This document shows positions 6,410-13,303 of a DNA stretch of 13,303 nucleotides, piece by piece. This stretch comes from Solirubrobacteraceae bacterium (GTDB taxonomy: Bacteria > Actinomycetota > Thermoleophilia > Solirubrobacterales > Solirubrobacteraceae), in assembly GCA_030151725.1 (NCBI GenBank), contig JASLDD010000094.1, positions 1-13,303 of the forward strand, in the 5' to 3' direction. Both the position numbers and the translations under genes were made by a program. Each line of letters begins with the position of its first letter. Within the stretch, counting starts at the first letter, position 1. Below the pieces are notes generated by a model that ran no database searches, was not told the origin of the DNA, and saw only the letters and a list, made by a program, of their open reading frames with translations.

Positions 6410-7051
6410 ATGGAGGCAGCGACGATCGAGCGCTCACGGCGGCAGGACCCTGCGCGGGCTGACGGCGCGACGCCAAACAGCACTTGGAAACCCGCGGACC
6501 CAGGACCGCTCGGACTGGCCGCGTTTGCGATGACGACGTTCGTGCTCTCGATGTTCAACTCAAATCTCGTCGACGCCAAGGGAACGCCGGTGGTGCTCGG
6601 CCTTGCCTTGGCCTACGGCGGGATCGTTCAGCTGTTGGCCGGCATGTGGGAGTTCCGTACGGGCAACACCTTCGGCGCGGTTGCCTTCTGCTCGTTTGGC
6701 GCCTTTTGGATCTCGTTCTGGGCGTTGAACGTCTTCTATGTCAAGCAAGTCGGCGGCAACGCCGGCCATGCCGTTGGGGTCTACCTGTGGGCGTGGGCGA
6801 TCTTCACGGCCTACATGAGCGTGGCGGCGCTGCGGGTGAGTGGCGCGGTGCTGCTGGTGTTCGTGCTGCTGACCGCGACGTTCATCCTGCTCGCGGTCGG
6901 CGCCATCGGCCCGCACGAGTCCGTGACCCACTGGGGCGGCTACGTCGGCCTCGCCACAGCGGCGGCCGCTTGGTATGCGTCGTTTGCGGCGGTTGTCAAC
7001 TCGACGTTCGGGCGCACGATCGCGCCCGTCTTCCCTCTCAACGGGCGGTAG
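6410..7051 (+). CDS. satP: Acetate/succinate permease, SatP (GPR1/FUN34/YaaH) family
   Basis: The 213-residue protein has six predicted membrane helices and the family signatures. The N-terminal DPGPLGL (30-36) corresponds to the NPAPLGL motif, and the constriction region GGIVQLLAGMWEFRTGNTFGA (70-90) is followed by FCSFGAFW (93-100). Members carry acetate, and in some cases succinate, across the inner membrane with protons. The N-terminal 28 residues are polar and cytosolic, as in relatives. Placement just upstream of acetyl-CoA synthetase on the same strand supports acetate as the substrate: uptake followed by activation. A strong ribosome binding site and a structured leader precede it, and a 15-bp inverted repeat follows before acs. 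The symbol follows E. coli usage; actinobacterial homologues are often unnamed. Confidence 0.93.
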   Translation: MEAATIERSRRQDPARADGATPNSTWKPADPGPLGLAAFAMTTFVLSMFNSNLVDAKGTPVVLGLALAYGGIVQLLAGMWEFRTGNTFGAVAFCSFGAFWISFWALNVFYVKQVGGNAGHAVGVYLWAWAIFTAYMSVAALRVSGAVLLVFVLLTATFILLAVGAIGPHESVTHWGGYVGLATAAAAWYASFAAVVNSTFGRTIAPVFPLNGR

Positions 7052-7064
7052 CGCAAGTCAGTGA

Positions 7065-7132
7065 AATCAAATACCGACGTGCGGGCGCTCTGGGAGGACC
7101 GTCTCGCCCGCACGTCGGTGGGAGAATCAAAT
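7065..7132. repeat. Perfect 15-bp inverted repeat flanked by AATCAAAT direct repeats
   Basis: The left arm ACCGACGTGCGGGCG (7073-7087) and the right arm CGCCCGCACGTCGGT (7105-7119) are exact reverse complements around a 17-base spacer. AATCAAAT occurs directly before the left arm (7065-7072) and again 5 bases after the right arm (7125-7132). In RNA this is a very stable stem-loop 21 bases after the satP stop. It could end satP transcription, protect the 3' end of the message or lower acs expression. As DNA it could be an operator. There is no T-run, so classical intrinsic termination is doubtful. Confidence 0.75.
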
Positions 7133-7157
7133 CCAGCAGCCGACGACGCGTGATCTT

Positions 7158-7163
7158 GAGGAG
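7158..7163 (+). promoter_or_regulatory. Ribosome binding site of acs
   Basis: GAGGAG lies 8 bases before the ATG at 7172. It favours that ATG over the in-frame ATG at 7193. Confidence 0.65.
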
Positions 7164-7171
7164 TGTGAGCG

Positions 7172-9166
7172 ATGACCGGTAGCGCAAACACCATGACCGG
7201 CGGAGAGCTGGACGCCGAGCTCGCGGGTCTGCTCGACATCGAGACGTTCGCGCCGCCTGCCGAGTTTCGCGAGCACGCGCTGCTGAAAGATCCCGCCGTC
7301 TATGAGCAGGCGATGAGCGACCCACAGGCCTGGTGGGCTGCGCAGGCGCAGGAGCTCGACTGGTTTCAGAAGTGGAGCCGGGTGCTCGACGACGACGAGC
7401 CCCCCTTCTACAAGTGGTTCACAGGCGGCACGCTCAACGTTTCCTACAACTGCCTCGACAGGCACGTCATCGCCGGGCGAGGGGATCGCGTGGCCCTCCA
7501 CTGGCGAGGCGAGGAGGGCGAGGAGCGCGACATCACCTATGCCCAGCTACTTGCCGAAGTCGAACGCTTCGCTAGCGCTCTCAAGGATCTGGAGGTGCAG
7601 AAGGGCGATGTGGTCGGCATCTACCTGCCGATGATTCCCGAGGTGGTCGTCGCGATGCTCGCCTGCGCCCGCATCGGCGCGCCCCACAACGTCGTCTTCG
7701 GCGGCTTCTCCGCGGAGGCCGTGCGCGAGCGCATGGAGTTCTCCGAGGCCAAGGTGCTGATCACCGTCGACGGCGCCGCGCGCAAGGGCAAGACGGCGCC
7801 CGTCAAGGACCGCGTCGACGAGGTCATGGGCGATCTGGCGACGCTCGAGAAGATCGTCGTCGTCAAGAGCAAGGGCACGCCATGTCAGATGCAGGACGGG
7901 CGCGACGTCTACTACGAGGACATCCTCGACGCCGCCGACCCCGCCTGCCCGGCCGAGCCGCTGGACGCCGAGCACCCGCTCTACATCCTCTACACCTCAG
8001 GCTCGACCGCCAAGCCCAAGGGGATCCTGCACACCACCGGCGGCTATCTGACCGGCGTCTCGGCCACCCACCGCTACGTGTTCGACCTCAAGCCCGAGTC
8101 CGATGTCTACTGGTGCGCGGCCGATGTCGGCTGGGTCACCGGCCACTCATACATCGTTTATGGACCGCTATGCAACGGCGCCACATCGGTCATGTGGGAG
8201 GGAGCGCCGGACTACCCCAACAAGGGCATTTGGTGGGAGATCGTCGAGCGTTACGGGGTCACCATCCTCTACTGCGCGCCGACCGCCATCCGCGCCTGCA
8301 TCAAGTGGGGCGCCGAGTGGCCGGGCAAGCACGACCTGGGGAGCCTGCGCCTGCTCGGATCGGTGGGAGAGCCGATCAACCCAAAGGCGTGGCTCTGGTA
8401 CCACAAGGTGATCGGCGGCGAACGCTGTCCGATCGTGGACACGTGGTGGCAGACCGAGACCGGCGCCATCATGATCACACCGCTGCCCGGAATCACCGCC
8501 ACCAAGCCCGGGTCGGCGACCCAGCCGTTTCCCGGCGTTTTCGCCGAGGTTCTCGACGAGTCCACCGGCGAGTCTGTGGCCGACGGGCAGGGCCTGCTGG
8601 TCCTCACGCACCCCTGGCCATCGATGCTGCGCACCCTCTACAAGGAGGAGGAGCGCTTCATCGAGACCTACTTCAAGCGCTTCGGGCGCGAGACCTATCT
8701 CGTGGGGGACGCCGCCCGCCACGATCGCGACGGCTACTTCTGGGTGATCGGCCGCATCGACGACGTGGTCAACGTCTCGGGCCACCGCCTCTCCACGGCC
8801 GAGGTCGAGTCCGCGATCGTGGCCCACGCCGAAGTGGCCGAGGCCGCCGTCATCGGCCAGCACGACGAGGACAGCGGCCAGGCGATCGTCGCCTTCGTGA
8901 CGCTTCAGGGCGATGTCGAGGGTGACGAGCAGACGGTCGAGGGGATTCGCGAGACGGTCTCCGGGCGAATCGGCAAGTTCGCCCGCCCCAAGCGCATCAT
9001 CTGGACAGACGATCTGCCCAAGACGCGCTCCGGCAAGATCATGCGGCGGCTGCTGCGCGACATCGCCGAGGGACGCGCGCTCGGAGATGTGACCACGCTA
9101 CGCGACCCCGCCGTCATGGAGCAACTCGAGGAGCGGGTCAAGGAGCTGCGCGCCGAGGAGGAGTAG
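7172..9166 (+). CDS. acs: Acetyl-CoA synthetase (AMP-forming)
   Basis: The 664-residue protein matches full-length Acs. It joins acetate, ATP and CoA to make acetyl-CoA, AMP and pyrophosphate through acetyl-adenylate in the cytosol. The N-terminal Acs domain covers about 30-90. The phosphate loop is YTSGSTAKPKG (274-284), with Ala280 where Gly is usual. The adenylate core WWQTETG (425-431) carries the Trp that limits the acyl pocket to acetate. The hinge is GRIDDVVNVSGHRLS (527-541). The C-terminal PKTRSGK (616-622) holds Lys622, the catalytic lysine that protein acetyltransferases modify in relatives, so post-translational control is likely. The paired satP supplies acetate. The 120-bp gap contains a large inverted repeat that may uncouple the two genes. 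The C-terminal tail is strongly acidic (RAEEE). Confidence 0.98.
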   Translation: MTGSANTMTGGELDAELAGLLDIETFAPPAEFREHALLKDPAVYEQAMSDPQAWWAAQAQELDWFQKWSRVLDDDEPPFYKWFTGGTLNVSYNCLDRHVIAGRGDRVALHWRGEEGEERDITYAQLLAEVERFASALKDLEVQKGDVVGIYLPMIPEVVVAMLACARIGAPHNVVFGGFSAEAVRERMEFSEAKVLITVDGAARKGKTAPVKDRVDEVMGDLATLEKIVVVKSKGTPCQMQDGRDVYYEDILDAADPACPAEPLDAEHPLYILYTSGSTAKPKGILHTTGGYLTGVSATHRYVFDLKPESDVYWCAADVGWVTGHSYIVYGPLCNGATSVMWEGAPDYPNKGIWWEIVERYGVTILYCAPTAIRACIKWGAEWPGKHDLGSLRLLGSVGEPINPKAWLWYHKVIGGERCPIVDTWWQTETGAIMITPLPGITATKPGSATQPFPGVFAEVLDESTGESVADGQGLLVLTHPWPSMLRTLYKEEERFIETYFKRFGRETYLVGDAARHDRDGYFWVIGRIDDVVNVSGHRLSTAEVESAIVAHAEVAEAAVIGQHDEDSGQAIVAFVTLQGDVEGDEQTVEGIRETVSGRIGKFARPKRIIWTDDLPKTRSGKIMRRLLRDIAEGRALGDVTTLRDPAVMEQLEERVKELRAEEE

Positions 9167-9170
9167 CCAC

Positions 9171-9182
9171 GCGCGCAAGCGC
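9171..9182 (+). terminator. Short GCGC hairpin after acs
   Basis: GCGC-GCAA-GCGC, a 4-bp stem with a GNRA-type tetraloop, lies 4 bases after the acs stop. There is no T-run. It is a weak terminator candidate, and its right arm runs into the GCCTAGGG dyad. Confidence 0.25.
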
Positions 9183-9197
9183 CTAGGGAACATCCCT
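9181..9197. promoter_or_regulatory. GCCTAGGG-N4-TCCCT dyad upstream of the histidine kinase
   Basis: AGGGA-ACA-TCCCT is a perfect 5-bp dyad, and GCCTAGGG at its left is repeated exactly in front of the ABC transporter operon (11205-11212), again followed by TCCCT. If transcription starts at the kinase ATG (9234), the dyad centre lies near -43, where activators that touch the -35 region bind. It is a candidate site for the response regulator encoded here. Confidence 0.45.
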
Positions 9198-9221
9198 TAC
9201 ACGCGCGCCGTGTAGCGCTGC

Positions 9222-9227
9222 CATGAT
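9222..9227 (+). promoter_or_regulatory. Putative -10 box of the histidine kinase gene
   Basis: CATGAT occupies -12 to -7 relative to the ATG at 9234, where no Shine-Dalgarno is present. It matches four of six bases of TATAAT, so the call is tentative. Confidence 0.25.
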
Positions 9228-9233
9228 TGATTG

Positions 9234-10502
9234 ATGGCGTGGGCCCAGTCAAGCGCAGGCCTGCCGAAGTCCGCTGGGACCGCCGGTGGACAAGCCCCCG
9301 AGGAGCGCGACTCCGCGTCGCATCGCCTGCGCCGCTACCCCGACCGTGGCCTGCTGGGCGGGGTGGGCGCGGGGATCGCCGAGCACCTCGGCGTGAGCGT
9401 GCTCGTGGTGCGCGTGCTGATGGCGATCGTGATGACCGCCGGGGGCGTGGGGGTTGTCCTGTATGCGCTCGGGTGGGCGCTGATCCCCGTCGCGCCCGAG
9501 AGCGAGGGCGTGCCGCGTCCGCGTGGCGCATGGCGGGAGGCCGTGCTGATGGTGCTCGCCGCCGCCGTCGTTCTCTACGGCCTGCGCCGGGCCGGCCTGC
9601 TGATCGGAGACCAGTTCATCTGGCCGCTGGCGATCGGAACCTGCGGCATGGCGCTCGTCTGGCGCCCCGCAACGGCCGGCGGCGGCGAGCCGCTGAGCTG
9701 GCCTATCTCGCCGCAGGAGCTGTGGCGCAGGCTCGCGCGGGTCGACCTGCCCCGGGTGATCATCGGCGGTCTGCTCGTTGCCTTCGCCGCCGCCGCGCTG
9801 CTGCACTCCGCCGGGGTCCTGCACAGCCTCGGCATGGCCCTGGGCGCGGTGGCGATCGTGGCGAGCATGCTCGGACTGCTGCTCGGTCCGTGGGCGGTGG
9901 GGATCGGGCGCAGCCTCTCCTCCGAGCGCGCCGCACGGATCCGCGAGCAGGAGCGCGCCGAGATGGCCGCCCACCTGCACGACTCGGTGCTGCAGACGCT
10001 TGCCCTGATCCAGAAGCGCGCCGGCGATCCGCGCGAGGTCGCCGGGCTCGCACGCCGCCAGGAGCGTGAGCTGCGCCATTGGCTGCAGGCACGCCCCGCC
10101 GCCTGCGGCGATGAGGGCCTCGCCGAGGCGCTCGAGCGTGCGGCGGCCGAGGTCGAGGAGCTCCACCGCGTGCCCATCGAGGTCGTCACCGTGGGCGACC
10201 GACCGATCGACGGCGAGCTCGAGGCGATGGTCCAGGCCGCGCGCGAGGCCATGACCAACGCCGCCAAGTTCGCCCAGACGGAGCGCGTGGATCTCTACGT
10301 CGAGGTCGACCCCGAGCGCGTGGAGGTCTACGTGCGCGACCGTGGCGTCGGCTTCGACCCCGACGCCATCCCCGCGGACCGCCGGGGAGTGCGCGATTCG
10401 ATCATCGCGCGGATGGAGCGCCACCACGGGCGTGCCACCGTCCACAGCGTGCCCGGCGAGGGCACCGAGGTGGAGCTCGTGATGGAGTGCAGGCCCGCAT
10501 GA
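9234..10502 (+). CDS. Membrane histidine kinase with N-terminal PspC domain
   Basis: The product is 422 residues from ATG 9234. A PspC domain (about 30-87, with RRYPDRGLLGGVGAGIAEHLGV) is followed by further membrane helices near 102-145 and 174-222. Next come a HisKA_3 dimerisation helix with the phosphate-accepting His249 in AAHLHDSVLQTL, and a HATPase domain with the N box EAMTNAAKF (339-346), the G1 box DRGVGFDP (369-376) and a C-terminal GEGTEVEL. It autophosphorylates and passes phosphate to the regulator encoded next, with which it shares an ATGA stop-start overlap. There is no large extracellular sensor, so it probably senses the membrane itself or a partner protein, as envelope-stress kinases do. 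The preceding ABC-type context (kinase, regulator, exporter) supports that. Confidence 0.94.
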   Translation: MAWAQSSAGLPKSAGTAGGQAPEERDSASHRLRRYPDRGLLGGVGAGIAEHLGVSVLVVRVLMAIVMTAGGVGVVLYALGWALIPVAPESEGVPRPRGAWREAVLMVLAAAVVLYGLRRAGLLIGDQFIWPLAIGTCGMALVWRPATAGGGEPLSWPISPQELWRRLARVDLPRVIIGGLLVAFAAAALLHSAGVLHSLGMALGAVAIVASMLGLLLGPWAVGIGRSLSSERAARIREQERAEMAAHLHDSVLQTLALIQKRAGDPREVAGLARRQERELRHWLQARPAACGDEGLAEALERAAAEVEELHRVPIEVVTVGDRPIDGELEAMVQAAREAMTNAAKFAQTERVDLYVEVDPERVEVYVRDRGVGFDPDAIPADRRGVRDSIIARMERHHGRATVHSVPGEGTEVELVMECRPA

Positions 10503-11161
10503 GCGCTCGCCCGCGTGTGGTGATCGTCGATGACCATCACCTGTTTCGCGCCGGGGTGCGGGCCGAGCTGGGCGACGCGGTCGAGATCGTCGGCGACGCC
10601 GACAGCGTGCAGAGCGCAGTTCAGGTCATCGGCCGTGAGCAGCCCGACGTGGTGCTACTCGACGTGCACATGCCCGCCGGCGGCGGAGCCGAGGTGATCC
10701 GCCTCGTGCGAGCCGAGCAGCCGGCCGTGCGCTTTCTCGCCCTGTCCGTCTCAGACGCCGCCGAGGATGTGATCGGCGTAATCCGCGCCGGCGCGCGCGG
10801 CTATGTCACCAAGTCCATCTCCGGCCACGAGCTCGCCGAGGCGGTGTGTCGCGTCGCCGGCGGCGATGCCGTGTTCTCGCCGCGTCTGGCCGGCTTCGTG
10901 CTCGACGCCTTCGCTCACGAGCCCCACGAGCCTCTGACCCAAGATCCCGAGCTCGATCAGCTCACGCCGCGCGAGCGCGAGGTCCTGCGCCACATCGCGC
11001 GCGGCTACATGTACAAGGAGATAGCTCTGCGCCTGGGGATCTCGCCCAAGACCGTCGAGGCGCACGTCTCGGCCGTGCTGCGAAAGCTCCAGCTCTCAAG
11101 TCGCCACGAGCTGAGCACCTGGGCCGTGCAGCGCCGCCTCGTCAGCCTCGACGGCTCCTGA
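10499..11161 (+). CDS. NarL/LuxR-type response regulator
   Basis: The 220-residue product begins with a receiver domain: acidic pair VDDHH (10-14), phosphorylated Asp55 in LLDVHMP, Ser/Thr switch near LALSVSD, and Lys105 in GYVTKS. It ends with a LuxR-type helix-turn-helix from about 155, LTPREREVLRHIARGYMYKE, with the recognition helix at SPKTVEAHVSAVLRKL. Phosphorylation by the PspC kinase should cause dimerisation and DNA binding. The ATG at 10499 overlaps the kinase stop (ATGA), which implies translational coupling. Likely targets are the kinase promoter and the ABC transporter operon, since a common dyad precedes both. The linker between domains (about 138-154) is acidic and proline-containing. 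Confidence 0.95.
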   Translation: MSARPRVVIVDDHHLFRAGVRAELGDAVEIVGDADSVQSAVQVIGREQPDVVLLDVHMPAGGGAEVIRLVRAEQPAVRFLALSVSDAAEDVIGVIRAGARGYVTKSISGHELAEAVCRVAGGDAVFSPRLAGFVLDAFAHEPHEPLTQDPELDQLTPREREVLRHIARGYMYKEIALRLGISPKTVEAHVSAVLRKLQLSSRHELSTWAVQRRLVSLDGS

Positions 11162-11167
11162 CCGCAA

Positions 11168-11201
11168 TACTACGTCCTATGATATATCGTCGAACGTAGT
11201 A
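11168..11201. promoter_or_regulatory. 34-bp concentric dyad upstream of the ABC operon
   Basis: TACTACGT (11168-11175) and ACGTAGTA (11194-11201) are exact reverse complements around the palindrome GATATATC (11181-11188). Both share the same centre, with 5-base spacers on each side. A TATGAT -10-like box (11178-11183) lies inside. The AT-rich, symmetric layout 6 bases after the regulator stop suggests an operator over a promoter. A transcribed hairpin ending the regulator message is an alternative. Confidence 0.5.
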
Positions 11202-11204
11202 GAT

Positions 11205-11223
11205 GCCTAGGGGCGATTCCCTA
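11205..11223. promoter_or_regulatory. GCCTAGGG-N5-TCCCT dyad upstream of the ABC operon
   Basis: TAGGG (11208-11212) and CCCTA (11219-11223) form a dyad, within GCCTAGGG and TCCCT, as in the copy at 9181-9197. The spacing is one base longer here. It lies 71 bp before the ATPase start and directly follows the larger dyad. Confidence 0.45.
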
Positions 11224-11285
11224 TGGCACCCGTCCCTCTTCTGCGTCACAGTTCGACCCCGAAGAAGCGCACTGTTCCGAAAGAT

Positions 11286-11290
11286 AGGAG
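11286..11290 (+). promoter_or_regulatory. Ribosome binding site of the ABC ATPase gene
   Basis: AGGAG lies 4 bases before the ATG at 11295. It selects that start over the in-frame ATG at 11223, which lies inside the GCCTAGGG dyad and would add 24 residues unlike the family. Confidence 0.6.
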
Positions 11291-11294
11291 TTCG

Positions 11295-12283
<989 letters not shown>

Positions 12284-12287
<4 letters not shown>

Positions 12288-13069
12288 CCGCCGTCGCCCT
12301 GCGCATGACCGGTGCCGACGTCCTCAAGCTGCGCAAGAAGCGCGGCACGCTCATCTGGGCGCTCGTGCTGGCGCTCGCCCCGATCGTGATCTTCTTCCTC
12401 GTCACCGCCATCCAACACTCCTCCAACCCCGTCAAGTACGGGCCCGCCGGCGGCACGACAAACTTCAGAGACGGGCTGCGCGTGCTCTCCCTGTTCTTCG
12501 GCCCGCTCGCAGCCATCCTCCTCGGCGTCGAGGCCGGGACCGGTGACGCCTCGGCCGGCGTGTTCCGCGATCTCGTCGTCACCGGGCGCTCGCGTGTCGC
12601 GCTGTTCGCCTCGCGTGTGCCTGCCGCGCTGGCGGTCTGCTGGGCCGTGATCCTCTTCGGGTATGCGCTGCTCATACTGGGCACGTTCGTGTTCGCCGGC
12701 AATTTGCCTACGCCGGATAGCGCGCTGGCTCTCAACGGACTCGGCTTCGCCCTGCTCGCAACGGGAGTGCTGTGCGTGATCGCTGTGGGCCTCGCCTCGC
12801 TCACCACCTCCAAGCCCGGAGCCATCATCGCGCTGATCGCCTGGCAGATCGTCGCCAGCCCCCTGCTCGCCTCCATCGGCTCGCTGGGCAGCGCACGCAA
12901 GGCGATCGTCAGTCAGGCGATCACCCACTTCAGTCCCGTCGATGTCGAACGCGGAGGTCACGGTGCCGATGTCACGCTCTCCTCCGGCCTGGCGCTCACC
13001 GTGCTCGTGATCTGGGTGCTTGTGTTTCTCGCGCTTGGTGCCTGGCGCACGCGCTCCATGGACGCCTGA
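12284..13069 (+). CDS. ABC-2 type transporter permease
   Basis: The 261-residue protein has six likely membrane helices, at about 22-42, 66-83, 112-137, 153-172, 177-197 and 234-253. GVEAGTGDASAGVFRDLVVTGRSR (81-104) between helices 2 and 3 matches the coupling-helix region of ABC-2 permeases. The N-terminal ADVLKLRKKRG segment before helix 1 is also typical. A functional exporter would need two copies of this protein with two ATPases. It starts in the ATGA overlap with the ATPase, preceded by GAGGAGGT, so translation is coupled. The substrate could be a lipid, peptide or drug. A weak imperfect hairpin follows the stop, and then a gap of 118 bp before a secreted protein. Confidence 0.93.
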
Positions 13070-13087
13070 GAACACCGCTTCGCAGGC

Positions 13088-13170
13088 GTTGTGGGAGGGG
13101 AGATGTGAACTTCACAACATATCCTCATAAACTAGATCGACATTATGCTATTTCTTTGGCTCCCCACAAC
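13088..13170. repeat. Long-range inverted repeat and inner palindrome in the last intergenic region
   Basis: GTTGTGGG (13088-13095) and CCCACAAC (13163-13170) are exact reverse complements 67 bases apart. Between them lies the palindrome TGTGAA-C-TTCACA (13104-13116). In RNA the right arm ends one base before the AAGGAGG ribosome binding site. Possible -10 boxes are TAAACT (13128-13133) and TATGCT (13144-13149). If either is used, the left arm is not transcribed with the gene downstream, so a DNA-level role is then more likely. Confidence 0.4.
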
Positions 13171-13187
13171 CAAGGAGGCAGCAGACC

Positions 13188-13303
13188 ATGTCCCGAAGTT
13201 CCCTCTCACCCCGCAGGCTCCGGCAACTCCTCGCGCTGCTCGCGCTCGGAACGCCGATTCTCGTGGGCGCCTCGTCCGTCGCCACGGCACAGGCGAGCAA
13301 CCC
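13188..13303 (+). CDS. Partial secreted protein, signal peptide only
   Basis: A reading frame opens at ATG 13188 and runs off the right edge after 38 codons. AAGGAGG (13172-13178) lies 9 bases upstream, a strong ribosome binding site. The product starts MSRSSLSPRRLRQLLALLAL, with basic residues followed by a hydrophobic core and then a likely signal peptidase I site at VATAQA before SNP. This is a clear Sec-type signal peptide with no lipobox cysteine seen. The mature protein is outside the window, so its function is unknown. It has its own AT-richer promoter region and need not belong to the transporter operon. Confidence 0.8.
   Translation, partial: MSRSSLSPRRLRQLLALLALGTPILVGASSVATAQASN

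Noticed and set aside
11223..11294. Use of ATG 11223 as the ABC ATPase start
   Set aside because: It lies inside the GCCTAGGG dyad without a ribosome binding site, and the added residues do not resemble the family. ATG 11295 has AGGAG upstream.
13104..13116. CRP-type binding site TGTGA-N-TCACA
   Set aside because: The half-sites match but the spacer is 3 bases instead of the 6 needed, so it is listed only as a palindrome.

Overview
This window is a dense, high-GC stretch of bacterial chromosome. Codon use strongly favours G or C at the third position, short intergenic gaps separate the genes, and several genes appear to start leaderless. The gene types (PspC-fused histidine kinase with a NarL-type regulator, DegV, Acs with a SatP-type acetate permease) suggest an Actinomycetota genome. 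A deep lineage such as Thermoleophilia/Solirubrobacterales is my guess, from general resemblance only. I see no rRNA, tRNA, CRISPR array, transposase or prophage gene.

Left part (1-5360): a minus-strand gene runs off the left edge, then a small cupin gene lies on the plus strand. Two minus-strand genes follow, an NAD-dependent epimerase and a DegV protein. A 41-bp divergent region with a palindrome leads to an ArsB/NhaD-type permease and then a flippase-like (LPG-synthase-TM) membrane protein. The flippase-like gene converges on a small minus-strand gene with a 7-base overlap. Middle (5361-9166): an unrecognised six-helix membrane protein is followed by an acetate block. That block is a SatP-type acetate permease with a long structured leader, then acetyl-CoA synthetase, with a perfect 15-bp inverted repeat between them. 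Together they would import acetate and convert it to acetyl-CoA.

Right part (9167-13303): a PspC-domain histidine kinase and its LuxR/NarL response regulator (ATGA overlap), then an ABC-2 exporter made of ATPase and permease (ATGA overlap), then the 5' end of a secreted protein. This looks like an envelope-stress or drug-sensing module. The same dyad, GCCTAGGG-N4/5-TCCCT, lies upstream of both the kinase and the transporter, which suggests that the regulator controls both units. A second, longer dyad sits beside it in front of the transporter.

Most novel-looking signals are non-coding: the shared GCCTAGGG dyad, the 34-bp concentric dyad before the ABC operon, the satP leader, and the hairpin between satP and acs. 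No wholly new multi-gene system is evident from the proteins alone.
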